Source: Muribaculaceae bacterium
GTDB taxonomy: Bacteria; Bacteroidota; Bacteroidia; Bacteroidales; Muribaculaceae
NCBI GenBank assembly: GCA_017453505.1
Contig: JAFTEU010000160.1
Location: 1-39,444, forward strand
Reading direction: 5' to 3'
DNA: 39,444 nt
Shown here: piece after piece, positions 24,004-33,295 of the stretch
Layout: each line of letters starts with the position of its first letter
Numbering within the stretch: the first letter of the stretch is position 1
Translations under genes and position numbers: made by a program
The notes under the pieces: model-generated
Database searches by the model: none
The model's input: the letters and a program-made list of their open reading frames with translations, nothing else
Told to the model about the DNA's origin: nothing

Positions 24004-24228
24004 ATTGTTGTTTAATCGTTTTTTAGTTCGTCTGTTTCCAACCTGCAAAGTTATAAAACTTTGTCTAAAGTCGCCCCCTTTTGCGGCAAAAAATGTGCCA
24101 GCCGCCTCGAAAAGCCCTTTCAACCAAATTACACATGGCAATGATATAGCAGTTAGCCCAACCCTCACGGGGCCGATGCAAATTCGCAAATCTTAACCCC
24201 ACTAGTCGCCATCCCCTCAAAAAACAAC
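24004..24228. other. Noncoding gap upstream of the dehydrogenase
   Basis: Apart from the promoter box at 24046-24053, no gene or strong structure is seen. The stretch near 24203-24228 may be a decayed copy of the palindromic element that begins at 24229. An imperfect palindrome (GATGCAAATTCGCAAATC) lies at about 24176-24193. Confidence 0.4.
24046..24053 (-). promoter_or_regulatory. -7 promoter box of the dehydrogenase gene
   Basis: TAACTTTG on the minus strand, 43 nt before the ATG at 24003. It excludes the longer reading frame beginning at 24189. Confidence 0.65.
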
Positions 24229-24356
24229 CGAGATAACGACTGCTGAAAGTATCTCCAGCGGTCGCTAAGTCCAAAAAAAATCGAGATAACGACCGCTGAA
24301 AGTATCTCCATCGGTCGCTAAGTCCAAAAAAAATCGAGATAACGACCGCTGAAAGT
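24229..24356 (+). repeat. REP-like 53-bp palindromic repeat array (2.4 units)
   Basis: Two complete 53-bp units (24229-24281, 24282-24334) and a 22-bp partial unit (24335-24356). Each contains AGCGGTCGCTA and TAACGACCGCT as near-inverted arms, an A8 run and GAGATAACGAC. Bases 24248-24305 match 26135-26192 at 57 of 58 positions. The array ends about 10 nt before the promoter of the ATPase gene. Confidence 0.9.
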
Positions 24357-24366
24357 TAAGAAAAAT

Positions 24367-24398
24367 TTTGGCAGATCAAATAAAACAGCATATCTTTG
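24367..24398 (+). promoter_or_regulatory. Promoter of the ATPase gene
   Basis: TTTG (24367-24370), 20 nt, TATCTTTG (24391-24398): an ideal Bacteroidetes promoter. It overlaps a TTG at 24396, so translation most likely starts at the ATG pair 24426/24429. Confidence 0.82.
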
Positions 24399-24425
24399 CC
24401 ACAGAAATTAAGGAAGTTACACAAC

Positions 24426-25874
24426 ATGATGGCAGAGAAAATTTTTGGACGAGAAGAAGAAATCAGTCGTTTGAAGGCGTGTGCCAACTCAAACGAAGCC
24501 GAATTAGTCATTGTATATGGACGCAGAAGAGTGGGAAAAACTTTCTTGGTTCGGCAGAGTTTTGGCAACCAATTTGATTTCAATTTTGTGGGAGCCTACA
24601 ATAAGCCGACCAAGACACAACTTGATAACTTTGCTATCGCGCTGAATGATTACAGTGGTGTTTCACGGCCTATTCCCAAGAATTGGTCTGAGGCATTCAG
24701 ACAATTGCGTGAGCATCTGGAGCAAATTCAGAAGCAAACAAAGCAAATAGTATTCTTTGATGAAATGCCGTGGATGGACACTGGCAGGTCTGGTTTTCTA
24801 TCAGCCTTTGAATATTTCTGGAATTCATGGGGCTCAGCCCAAGACAATCTGATGTTTGTCGTTTGTGGTTCGGCCACCACATGGATTACCAGCAAGTTGC
24901 TGAACAATAAGGGTGGACTTTATCATCGCGCAACCGAACGCATCTACCTTCACCCGTTCACCTTGGAGGAAACTGAAAAATACCTCATTTCCAAAAAGGT
25001 ACGTTGGAATCGATACGATATCACTGAATGCTACATGACTATGGGGGGCATCCCATTCTACTTAAAGCAAATTGACCCAAATTTTACTTATACCCAGAAT
25101 ATCGACCGATTGTTTTTTGCCCCGAAGGCCATTCTTCGAGACGAGTTCCATAGCCTATATCGCACTTTATTCAGTAATGCCGAAGCCTATGAGCAGATTG
25201 TAATGGCTCTGGGTACAAAAAAAATTGGGTTAACACGAAGTGAGATCATTAAATCGACAGGTCTTGCTGACAATGGCAAGCTCACCACAATGCTCAACGA
25301 TCTTGCCAGCAGTGACTTCATCAGACTATACAATTACTTCGGTAACAAGAAGCGTGATGTAGTCTATCAACTGGCAGACTACTACACGCTATTCTACCTG
25401 CATTTCTTGAAAGACAAGCACGGAATAGACCAACATTTCTGGACAAAGTCCATCGATAATCCAGCTCGGCGAGCTTGGGCTGGCTACGCCTTTGAACAAG
25501 TGTGCAAAGACCACTTGCAACAAGTCAAGCGCGCCATCGGCATTAGCTCGGTTCTGAGTGAGAGCTCATCCTGGTTCGGGAAAAACGAGGATGACGCTTG
25601 GGCGCAGATAGATCTGGTCATTGACCGCCGTGATCGGGTCATCAACCTATGTGAAATCAAATTCTCACAAACCCCATTTGTCATTGACAAGGAATATGAC
25701 CTAAAGTTGCGCAATAAGATGGCAATATTCCAAGCAGCCACCAAAACTCGCAAGTCCCTGAATTTGACAATGATAACAACCTATGGCGTAAAACAGAACA
25801 TGCACAGCAGCCTTGCCCAAAGTCAAGTGACTCTAGACGACCTGTTTGAGTCATCACTTAAAAACAACCCTTAA
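24426..25874 (+). CDS. AAA-type ATPase with C-terminal nuclease-like (DUF234) domain
   Basis: 482 residues of the ATPase_2/DUF234 class found in Archaea and Bacteroidetes. It starts KIFGREEEISRLK, has a Walker A at residues 32-39 (GRRRVGKT) and a Walker B near 110-118 (VFFDEMPWM). A helical or winged-helix middle follows (TRSEIIKSTGLADNGKL). The C-terminus contains QIDLVIDRRDRVINLCEIKF, a D...E-x-K arrangement that resembles a PD-(D/E)XK nuclease core. Its base composition is clearly poorer in GC than its neighbours. REP-like repeats lie on both sides. The function of this family is not established; a mobile or defence role is inference. Confidence 0.85.
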   Translation: MMAEKIFGREEEISRLKACANSNEAELVIVYGRRRVGKTFLVRQSFGNQFDFNFVGAYNKPTKTQLDNFAIALNDYSGVSRPIPKNWSEAFRQLREHLEQIQKQTKQIVFFDEMPWMDTGRSGFLSAFEYFWNSWGSAQDNLMFVVCGSATTWITSKLLNNKGGLYHRATERIYLHPFTLEETEKYLISKKVRWNRYDITECYMTMGGIPFYLKQIDPNFTYTQNIDRLFFAPKAILRDEFHSLYRTLFSNAEAYEQIVMALGTKKIGLTRSEIIKSTGLADNGKLTTMLNDLASSDFIRLYNYFGNKKRDVVYQLADYYTLFYLHFLKDKHGIDQHFWTKSIDNPARRAWAGYAFEQVCKDHLQQVKRAIGISSVLSESSSWFGKNEDDAWAQIDLVIDRRDRVINLCEIKFSQTPFVIDKEYDLKLRNKMAIFQAATKTRKSLNLTMITTYGVKQNMHSSLAQSQVTLDDLFESSLKNNP

Positions 25875-25887
25875 CTGTACAGACCTA

Positions 25888-26109
25888 TCATTTGACCATT
25901 GACAAAGCGTAATCTTCAATTTTTGGGAGATCGTCAAAACTTCTCATTCCTTGATTCAAACAAGTTTGAACCGCATTTCCTATAATTCTTGGAGATGATG
26001 GTCTAATGCCGACTCCCATCCCTGAAGCAAATGGGAAAATATAAGACTGTACCACATTCTGAACAAACTGCTGCATATTAGAACCCGTCAACACAGTAGC
26101 ATATATCAT
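25888..26109 (-). pseudogene. Possible gene remnant or small ORF downstream of the ATPase
   Basis: A 73-residue minus-strand frame (ending KIEDYALSMVK) reads like plausible protein, with ASGMGVGIRP and GNAVQTCLNQGMRSFDD. The frame stays open upstream of its ATG for 14 codons, into the palindromic repeat at 26135, before meeting a stop. No promoter box was seen. It may be the 3' end of a gene whose front was lost at the repeat boundary, or a chance ORF. The family was not recognised. Confidence 0.35.
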
Positions 26110-26134
26110 TTGGATTACTAACTTAAGTAGATTG

Positions 26135-26192
26135 AGTATCTCCAGCGGTCGCTAAGTCCAAAAAAAATCGAGATAACGACCGATGAAAGTAT
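26135..26192 (+). repeat. REP-like palindromic element, downstream copy
   Basis: A 58-bp block identical to 24248-24305 except one base (CGATGAA for CGCTGAA). It has the same orientation as the upstream array, 1,887 bp away. It opens and closes with AGTAT. Confidence 0.9.
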
Positions 26193-26226
26193 TCATGAAA
26201 AGAAACAATCATCTAATTGTCAATGA

Positions 26227-26260
26227 TTTGTGTTTTTCTTAGGAAATTGTTTTATCTTTG
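26227..26260 (+). promoter_or_regulatory. Promoter of the esterase gene
   Basis: TATCTTTG at 26253-26260 with TTTG at 26227-26230, spacing 22 nt. The ATG at 26283 is 23 nt downstream. Confidence 0.65.
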
Positions 26261-26282
26261 CAGGGATAAAACGTGAAATTAT

Positions 26283-27224
26283 ATGACCGAGAAGAAAAAG
26301 AAAAGGAGGAAGTGGCCGTGGATAATGCTGGCGGTGCTGTGCCTGCTGACTGCTGTGCTGGCCTGGTACATGAGGCCGCCTGACAACTCCGTCATCTTCG
26401 CCAGCAAGGGGACGCTGGAACGGTTCCCGCAGTTCAAGTCACAGTATGTTGAGCCACGCGACGTGATCGTGTGGATGCCCCTTGACTACCATAACGGAGA
26501 CTCGGTCGATGTGGTGTATATGCACGACGGGCAGATGCTCTTTGATGCCGAGGCGACATGGAATCATCAAGAGTGGCGTGTCGATGAAGTGGCCGACAGC
26601 CTGTTACAGGCCGGACTTATCAGGCCGTGCATCATCGTGGGCATTTTTAACACCAGCGACCGCCTCACCGAGTATTTCCCTGCCAAGACGTGGCAGCATG
26701 TTCCCGAGGCCGAGCGCCAGGACGTGAAACTGGATCACCTCACAGCCGATGCCTACCTGCGCTTCATTGTCGAGGAGTTGAAGCCCTTTATCGACGAGCT
26801 CTACAAGCCATTGACCACAAGGGATCATACCTTCATGATGGGCTCCAGTATGGGTGGTCTGATCTCGCTCTATGGCCTGTGCGAGTACCCGCAGGTGTTT
26901 GGCGGGGCGGCCTGCCTGTCGTCACACCTGTCAATGGCTCACTTGCCAGGCGGCCTTGACGGCGAGGCCTGGGCAACAGGATTCAGGGAGTATGTGGGCG
27001 CACATCTTCCCGAGGCCAACAGCAGCCTCATCTATATGGACCATGGAACCGAGGACTTTGATGCCGACTATGGCAAGTACCAGCAGCCGCTCGACAGTGT
27101 CATCAGGGACAAGGGCTGGGACGGTACACATTATATGTCCCGTGTCTATCCCGGTCATCGGCACCGAGAGACCAGTTGGGCGCAGCGCCTCGACCAGCCG
27201 CTGTTGTTCTTGCTGAGGCGGTAA
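26283..27224 (+). CDS. Membrane-anchored alpha/beta-hydrolase, esterase-D type
   Basis: 313 residues. A very basic start (EKKKKRRKWPW) and one hydrophobic helix (about 13-30) tether it to the membrane, with the hydrolase outside. The fold is the putative-esterase family: VYMHDGQMLFD near residue 80, the nucleophile elbow MMGSSMGGL near residue 185, and a C-terminal His in PGHRHRE. Relatives include siderophore esterases and carbohydrate esterases, so the substrate is open. It precedes the pseudouridine genes but has its own promoter. Confidence 0.85.
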   Translation: MTEKKKKRRKWPWIMLAVLCLLTAVLAWYMRPPDNSVIFASKGTLERFPQFKSQYVEPRDVIVWMPLDYHNGDSVDVVYMHDGQMLFDAEATWNHQEWRVDEVADSLLQAGLIRPCIIVGIFNTSDRLTEYFPAKTWQHVPEAERQDVKLDHLTADAYLRFIVEELKPFIDELYKPLTTRDHTFMMGSSMGGLISLYGLCEYPQVFGGAACLSSHLSMAHLPGGLDGEAWATGFREYVGAHLPEANSSLIYMDHGTEDFDADYGKYQQPLDSVIRDKGWDGTHYMSRVYPGHRHRETSWAQRLDQPLLFLLRR

Positions 27225-27234
27225 AGGCCATTGT

Positions 27235-27266
27235 TTTGGCCGTGTGGCTAAGTTAATGTAACTTTG
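27235..27266 (+). promoter_or_regulatory. Promoter of the psuK-psuG operon
   Basis: TTTG (27235-27238), 20 nt, TAACTTTG (27259-27266). The psuK ATG is 25 nt downstream. Confidence 0.82.
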
Positions 27267-27291
27267 CAGCCAGAAATATAACTCTGAGGAT

Positions 27292-28185
27292 ATGAATGAA
27301 TATATAACGGTTATCGGTGGTGTGAACATGGATATTTCGGCGGCCTTGACGGCTCCGTTTGTCCCTGCCGACTCGGTGCCTGGCCAGGTGACCCTGGGCT
27401 GTGGTGGTGTGGCGCGCAACATCGCCCATAACCTGCGGCTGATGGGGCATGAGGTGAAATTTGTGAGCATCTTCGGTGGCGAGACCTTCGGCGAGATGTG
27501 CTGGCGCGAGTGCCAGGCCATCGGTCTGGACTTGAGTTTAGGGGAGTGCCGGGATGGTCTGCGCAATGGCCTCTACCTGTGTGTCAACGACCAGACGGGC
27601 GACATGATTGCCGCCGTGGCCGACACCGATATCGTGAACCACATCACCCCCGCATTCCTGCAATCCAGGCTGGATGTCATCAATGCCTCGGTAGCCGTTG
27701 TGGCTGATACTAACATCTCGATGGACTCCCTGCTCTTTCTCATCGACCACTGCACGGCACCGCTGTTGATTGATACGGTGAGCACCGCCAAGGCCCCCCG
27801 TGTCATCAAGGCCCTGCAGCAGAGTCAGACCCATCGACTGTATGCCTTGAAACTCAACCTGATGGAGGCTCAGACGGTGACGGGCTGTGCCACCGCCTCC
27901 AGGGCCGCCGAGAGCCTCACTGCGATGGGTGTCGGTGAGGTGTATATCACCCTGGGTGCTGATGGTGTGTACTGCAGCGACGGCATGCGCCACGAGCACT
28001 ACCATGCCATCCCCACTAGGGTCATCAACACCACGGGAGCCGGCGATGCCTTTATTGCTGGTATTGTCCATGCCTCGATGCAAGGGATCCCCTTCCCCGA
28101 CCGTGCCCTCACGGGCCTCAAGGCTGCCCGTGCCACCCTGCTCTCCACCCAGACCGTCAATCCCGAAATCAATGACTACTTGTAA
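27292..28185 (+). CDS. psuK: PfkB-family kinase, probable pseudouridine kinase
   Basis: Expected to phosphorylate pseudouridine to pseudouridine 5'-phosphate. The 297 residues show the ribokinase fold: VIGGVNMDISAAL at the start, GCGGVARNIAHNL, and the catalytic anion-hole motif NTTGAGDAFIAGI near residue 245. PfkB kinases have many substrates. The assignment rests on its position 64 nt before the PsuG glycosidase, the usual partner. The gap between them holds a 9-nt tandem array. Confidence 0.88.
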   Translation: MNEYITVIGGVNMDISAALTAPFVPADSVPGQVTLGCGGVARNIAHNLRLMGHEVKFVSIFGGETFGEMCWRECQAIGLDLSLGECRDGLRNGLYLCVNDQTGDMIAAVADTDIVNHITPAFLQSRLDVINASVAVVADTNISMDSLLFLIDHCTAPLLIDTVSTAKAPRVIKALQQSQTHRLYALKLNLMEAQTVTGCATASRAAESLTAMGVGEVYITLGADGVYCSDGMRHEHYHAIPTRVINTTGAGDAFIAGIVHASMQGIPFPDRALTGLKAARATLLSTQTVNPEINDYL

Positions 28186-28196
28186 CTGATAATAAC

Positions 28197-28241
28197 CATC
28201 TAGACTCTCTAGCCTATCTAGATATTCTGGAACAACTGGAA
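28197..28241 (+). repeat. Nonamer array with TCTAGA core (5 units), copy 2
   Basis: Units catctagac, tctctagcc, tatctagat, attctggaa, caactggaa. The array fills the psuK-psuG gap and ends 8 nt before the psuG ATG. It is the partner of the array at 21434-21478. Confidence 0.8.
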
Positions 28242-28249
28242 ACAAAGAT

Positions 28250-29161
28250 ATGAACAAATACTTATCCATCTCACCCGAGGTGCAACGCGCCCTCGACGAG
28301 GGCCGCCCAGTGGTCGCCCTCGAGTCCACCATCATTTCCCACGGCATGCCTTACCCCCAGAATGTGGAAACGGCGCTCAGGGTCGAGCAGACCATACGTG
28401 ACGGTGGGGCGGTTCCCGCCACCATTGCCATCATCGGTGGTAAACTGAAGGCTGGCTGCACACCCGAGGAAATCGAGTACTTGGGCAAGAAGGGGCATGC
28501 CGTGACCAAGGCTTCGCGCCGTGACCTGCCCGTGCTCATCGCCCGTGGAGAGGACGGTGCAACCACCGTGACCACGACGATGATCATCGCGGCGATGGCC
28601 GGTATCAAGGTGTTTGCCACTGGCGGTATCGGCGGTGTGCACCGCGGTGCCGAGACCACGATGGACATCAGCGCCGACCTCGAGGAGCTGGCGATGACCC
28701 CCGTGATGGTCATCTGTGCCGGCGCCAAGTCGATACTCGACCTGGGCCTGACGCTGGAATACCTCGAGACCAAGGGCGTGCCCGTTATCGGTTATGGAAC
28801 CGAGGAGTTGCCCGCCTTCTATACCCGCCACAGCGGCTTCAAGGTGGATTACCGTATTGATACCCCCGAGGATCTGGCGGCAGCCTTCCGCGCCAAATTG
28901 GAGATGGGCCTGCAGGGCGGTATGCTCGTGACCAACCCCATCCCCGAGGAATACTCCATGCCTGCCGACGTGATTAACAAGGCCATCGATGAGGCCATCG
29001 CCGAGGCCAACCGACTGGGCATCCGCGGCAAGGAGACGACCCCCTTCCTGCTCGCCAAGGTCAAGGACCTGACCGGTGGTGACAGTCTGGAGAGCAACAT
29101 CCAGCTAGTGCTCAACAATGCCCGCCTGGCGGCCCGGACCGCAGCGGCATTGATGCGATAG
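28250..29161 (+). CDS. psuG: Pseudouridine-5'-phosphate glycosidase
   Basis: Cleaves the C-C bond of pseudouridine 5'-phosphate to uracil and ribose 5-phosphate, a Mn-dependent step. The 303-residue length is standard. Signatures include VVALESTIISHGMPYPQN at the start, GATTVTTTMIIAAMAGIKVF, ATGGIGGVHRGAETTMDIS and VTNPIPEEYSMP. With psuK it makes a complete salvage route; the uracil produced could feed upp elsewhere in the window. Confidence 0.95.
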   Translation: MNKYLSISPEVQRALDEGRPVVALESTIISHGMPYPQNVETALRVEQTIRDGGAVPATIAIIGGKLKAGCTPEEIEYLGKKGHAVTKASRRDLPVLIARGEDGATTVTTTMIIAAMAGIKVFATGGIGGVHRGAETTMDISADLEELAMTPVMVICAGAKSILDLGLTLEYLETKGVPVIGYGTEELPAFYTRHSGFKVDYRIDTPEDLAAAFRAKLEMGLQGGMLVTNPIPEEYSMPADVINKAIDEAIAEANRLGIRGKETTPFLLAKVKDLTGGDSLESNIQLVLNNARLAARTAAALMR

Positions 29162-29197
29162 GACTAAAAACAGAACATTTTTCTCAAGGTAAAAAAG

Positions 29198-31168
29198 ATG
29201 AAGACAGATTTAAAGGCAAATATCAAGTTGCATCAGGTTTCCAGCAGGTATTATCTCCCCGAGAACGAGATTGAACTTGCATCGCTCACCCGCTATGAGA
29301 AGGTGAACACACTCATCCTGGAGAATGCCGACGACGGTGCCCGTGAGGCCGCTCTCGACGTGGCCAGGACCATCAACGAGACTGTCGAGAGCCGTGGCCG
29401 TTGCGTCATCGGCTTCGGGACCGGACGCTATGTCTTGAAGGTCTATGACGAGCTGGTGAAGCTCTACTTTGCCGACAAGGTGAGCTTTGCCGGCGTGGTG
29501 GCTTTCAACCTGAGTGAACTGGGTCTGGCCGATGCCGATGACCTCAGCCTGAACAACCTCATCAGTGAGCGCCTGTATGCCAAGGCCGATATCGAGCCAG
29601 ACAATATCCACACCATCCATCGTCTGTCTTCGATCGAGAATGTACACAGCCAGTGCAAGGCTTACGAGCAACAGATTATCGATGCGGGCGGGCTTGACCT
29701 GGTCGTGTGTGACCTCAATCCCGATGGCTCGCTGGCCTATAACGAGCCTGGATCATCGCGCAACAGCGCCTGCCGCTTGATCATGCTGGGCAACGAGTCC
29801 CGTTCCCGCATCGCCGAGGTGTTGCAGAGCGACACCGCCCCCAAGACAGCGGTCACTCTGGGCCTGGGCAACATCCTGAGTGCAGGCAAGATCATCTGCG
29901 TGGCATGGGAGGAGGACTCGGCTGCGGCCTTGTTCAGCACGGTCGAGGGCAAGATGACCGACCTGCTGCCCGCCTCGTTCCTGCAAGTGCATGGCGACGT
30001 GAAGATATTTGCCGACCTGGACGCGGCATCGCGGCTCACGCGCATCAGCTTCCCCTGGAAGGTCACTTCCTGTGAGTGGACCGATCACCTTATCCGCCGT
30101 GCCATCGTGTGGCTGTGTGAGCAGACGGGCCTCCCTGTGCTTAAACTCACCAACAAGGACTACAACGACTATGGCCTGAGCGAACTGCTGGCGCTGTTTG
30201 ACTCGGCCTACAATGTCAACATCAAGATTTTCAACGACCTCCAGCACACCATCACCGGGTGGCCCGGCGGCAAACCCGATGCCGATGACACCTATCGCCC
30301 CGAGCGGGAGAAGCCCTATCCCAAGCGTGTGCTCATCTTCAGCCCCCATCCCGATGACGCCGTCGTGTCGATGGGCGGCACGGTGCGCCGGCTGGTGCAA
30401 CAGGGCCATGATGTGAAAATCGCTTTCCAGACCGATGCCGATGTCGCCGTGAGCGACGAGGACATGATGCGCAGCCTCCTGCTGGCCGACAGGCTGACCA
30501 AGCGCTTTGAGGGTTGTGCGTTCAAGTTTGTCGAGGATCTCATCGACAAACTCACTCATGAGACGACCACCAGTGACGATAATGACGACATGCGCTACTT
30601 CAAGGGCTCCATCATGTTGAGCGAGGCTCTGATGGCCTGCCGCCAGATGGGTGTCCCCCGCAAGAACCTGTTCGACCTGCGCATGCCGTTCTATGTCAGC
30701 GACGTGCATGGCCAGGGCCGTCTCACCGAAGCCGATGTTGCAGTTATCGAGGACTTGATCCGCCGCATCGAGCCGCATCAGATCTTTGTCGATAATGACC
30801 TGGTGGATCCCCATGGCACTCATGTGCGAGCCACTGGAGCCGTGCTCCATGCTGTTGATAAGCTGAAGGATGAGCCGTTCATGCGTGACTGCCGCGTGTG
30901 GATGTACCGTGGCCAGTGGGGCCAGTGGGATGTCGATCAGGTCGAGATGGCGGTGCCGATGAGTCCCGAGGAATTTGGTGACAAGCGTGAGGCCATCCTC
31001 AAGTTCCATTCCCAGATCCACGATGCGCCCTTCCGCTCCAGTGCCGACGGCAAGCTGCCCTGGCAACGCTCTATTGAGCGCAACCGTGCCCTTGCCGAGA
31101 AGTACCAGCAACTGGGTCTGGCCACCTACGAGGCCATTGAGGCCTTCGTCCAGTACCGCCCCAAGTGA
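29198..31168 (+). CDS. NagB-like / PIG-L deacetylase fusion with altered deaminase site
   Basis: 656 residues. Residues ~1-290 resemble glucosamine-6-phosphate deaminase (GFGTGRYVLKVYDEL, AYNEPGSSRNS, LGLGNILSAG). Residues ~375-650 form a PIG-L/LmbE deacetylase with zinc ligands in SPHPDD (384-387) and DPHGTH (539-542). The fusion is known in Bacteroidetes. In NagB the catalytic positions read FNxDE and DGHIxFNEP; here they read FNLSE (Ser106) and DGSLAYNEP (Ser178), and a conserved Lys position is Ser241. The deaminase half may therefore be inactive or changed, while the deacetylase half looks intact. It starts 36 nt after psuG. Confidence 0.85.
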   Translation: MKTDLKANIKLHQVSSRYYLPENEIELASLTRYEKVNTLILENADDGAREAALDVARTINETVESRGRCVIGFGTGRYVLKVYDELVKLYFADKVSFAGVVAFNLSELGLADADDLSLNNLISERLYAKADIEPDNIHTIHRLSSIENVHSQCKAYEQQIIDAGGLDLVVCDLNPDGSLAYNEPGSSRNSACRLIMLGNESRSRIAEVLQSDTAPKTAVTLGLGNILSAGKIICVAWEEDSAAALFSTVEGKMTDLLPASFLQVHGDVKIFADLDAASRLTRISFPWKVTSCEWTDHLIRRAIVWLCEQTGLPVLKLTNKDYNDYGLSELLALFDSAYNVNIKIFNDLQHTITGWPGGKPDADDTYRPEREKPYPKRVLIFSPHPDDAVVSMGGTVRRLVQQGHDVKIAFQTDADVAVSDEDMMRSLLLADRLTKRFEGCAFKFVEDLIDKLTHETTTSDDNDDMRYFKGSIMLSEALMACRQMGVPRKNLFDLRMPFYVSDVHGQGRLTEADVAVIEDLIRRIEPHQIFVDNDLVDPHGTHVRATGAVLHAVDKLKDEPFMRDCRVWMYRGQWGQWDVDQVEMAVPMSPEEFGDKREAILKFHSQIHDAPFRSSADGKLPWQRSIERNRALAEKYQQLGLATYEAIEAFVQYRPK

Positions 31169-31212
31169 AGTGTCTGGAGTGTTGCGACACCGATTAGGAA
31201 TTGACATCCGCC

Positions 31213-31247
31213 GACTGAGAACCGAAAACTGAGACCTGCAAACAGCC
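31213..31247 (+). repeat. Heptamer array (AACTGAG-like, 5 units)
   Basis: Units gactgag, aaccgaa, aactgag, acctgca, aacagcc in the gap before miaB. They resemble the AACTGAA units at 38391-38418. Confidence 0.6.
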
Positions 31248-31264
31248 AATTGCAATAATTTGTG

Positions 31265-31272
31265 TAATTTTG
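31265..31272 (+). promoter_or_regulatory. -7 promoter box of miaB
   Basis: TAATTTTG fits TAnnTTTG. It overlaps a TTG at 31270, so the miaB start is taken as the ATG at 31294. Confidence 0.65.
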
Positions 31273-31293
31273 CGCAAAATTACTGAACATCCA

Positions 31294-32659
<1,366 letters not shown>

Positions 32660-32670
<11 letters not shown>

Positions 32671-33295
32671 TGACAAGATTTTTAGAGACATGACATTTGC
32701 CAACCGTTGTAACGAGATTTTTGATCAGATAGTGAAATTGTATCACGTCACCGACGACGTTGATGCCGAGTTCAACAACCCCTATGAGGCTGGCTCGATT
32801 GAGAACAGCCTGGCGCGTAAGAACTGGATTGATGCCGTGCAGTGGCACCTTGAGGACATCATCCGCGACGAGAACATCGATCCCGTCGAGGCCTTGGCCC
32901 TGAAACGCCGCATCGACCGCAGCAACCAGGACCGCACCGACCTCGTCGAGGAAATCGACACCTACTTCCAGCAGCGCTATGACGGCATGACGCACCAGCC
33001 AGGGGCAACACTCAACACCGAGAGCCCCGCCTGGGCCATCGACCGGCTGTCGATCCTGGCCCTCAAGATCTGGCACATGCGGGAGCAGACCGAGCGCAGC
33101 GATGCCAACGCTGCCCACATCGCCAAGTGCCAAGCCAAACTCGATGTCCTGCTCGAGCAGCGCGTCGACCTCACAACGGCCATCGACCAGTTGCTCGATG
33201 ATTATGCCGCCGGCCGCAAGTTCATGAAGATCTATCGGCAGATGAAGATGTATAACGATCCCGAGACCAATCCTGTCCTCTATGGCAAGAAGTGA
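32660..33295 (+). CDS. DUF4254 protein
   Basis: 211 residues starting at the ATG within the miaB end (11-nt overlap); the upstream alternative at 32621 would overlap much more. The protein is largely alpha-helical and charged, with ENSLARKNWIDAVQWHLEDI and ALKRRIDRSNQDRTDLVEEI. No signal peptide is present, so it is cytoplasmic. DUF4254 is a Bacteroidetes family usually found beside family-9 glycosyltransferases, as here. A helper role in glycan assembly is inferred from this association only. Confidence 0.8.

Noticed and set aside
24004..24189. N-terminal extension of the dehydrogenase
   Set aside because: A promoter box lies inside it, and the residues do not belong to the SDR fold.
24229..24356. 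CRISPR array
   Set aside because: Units are contiguous 53-bp repeats without distinct spacers, only 2.4 copies, and no cas genes are nearby.
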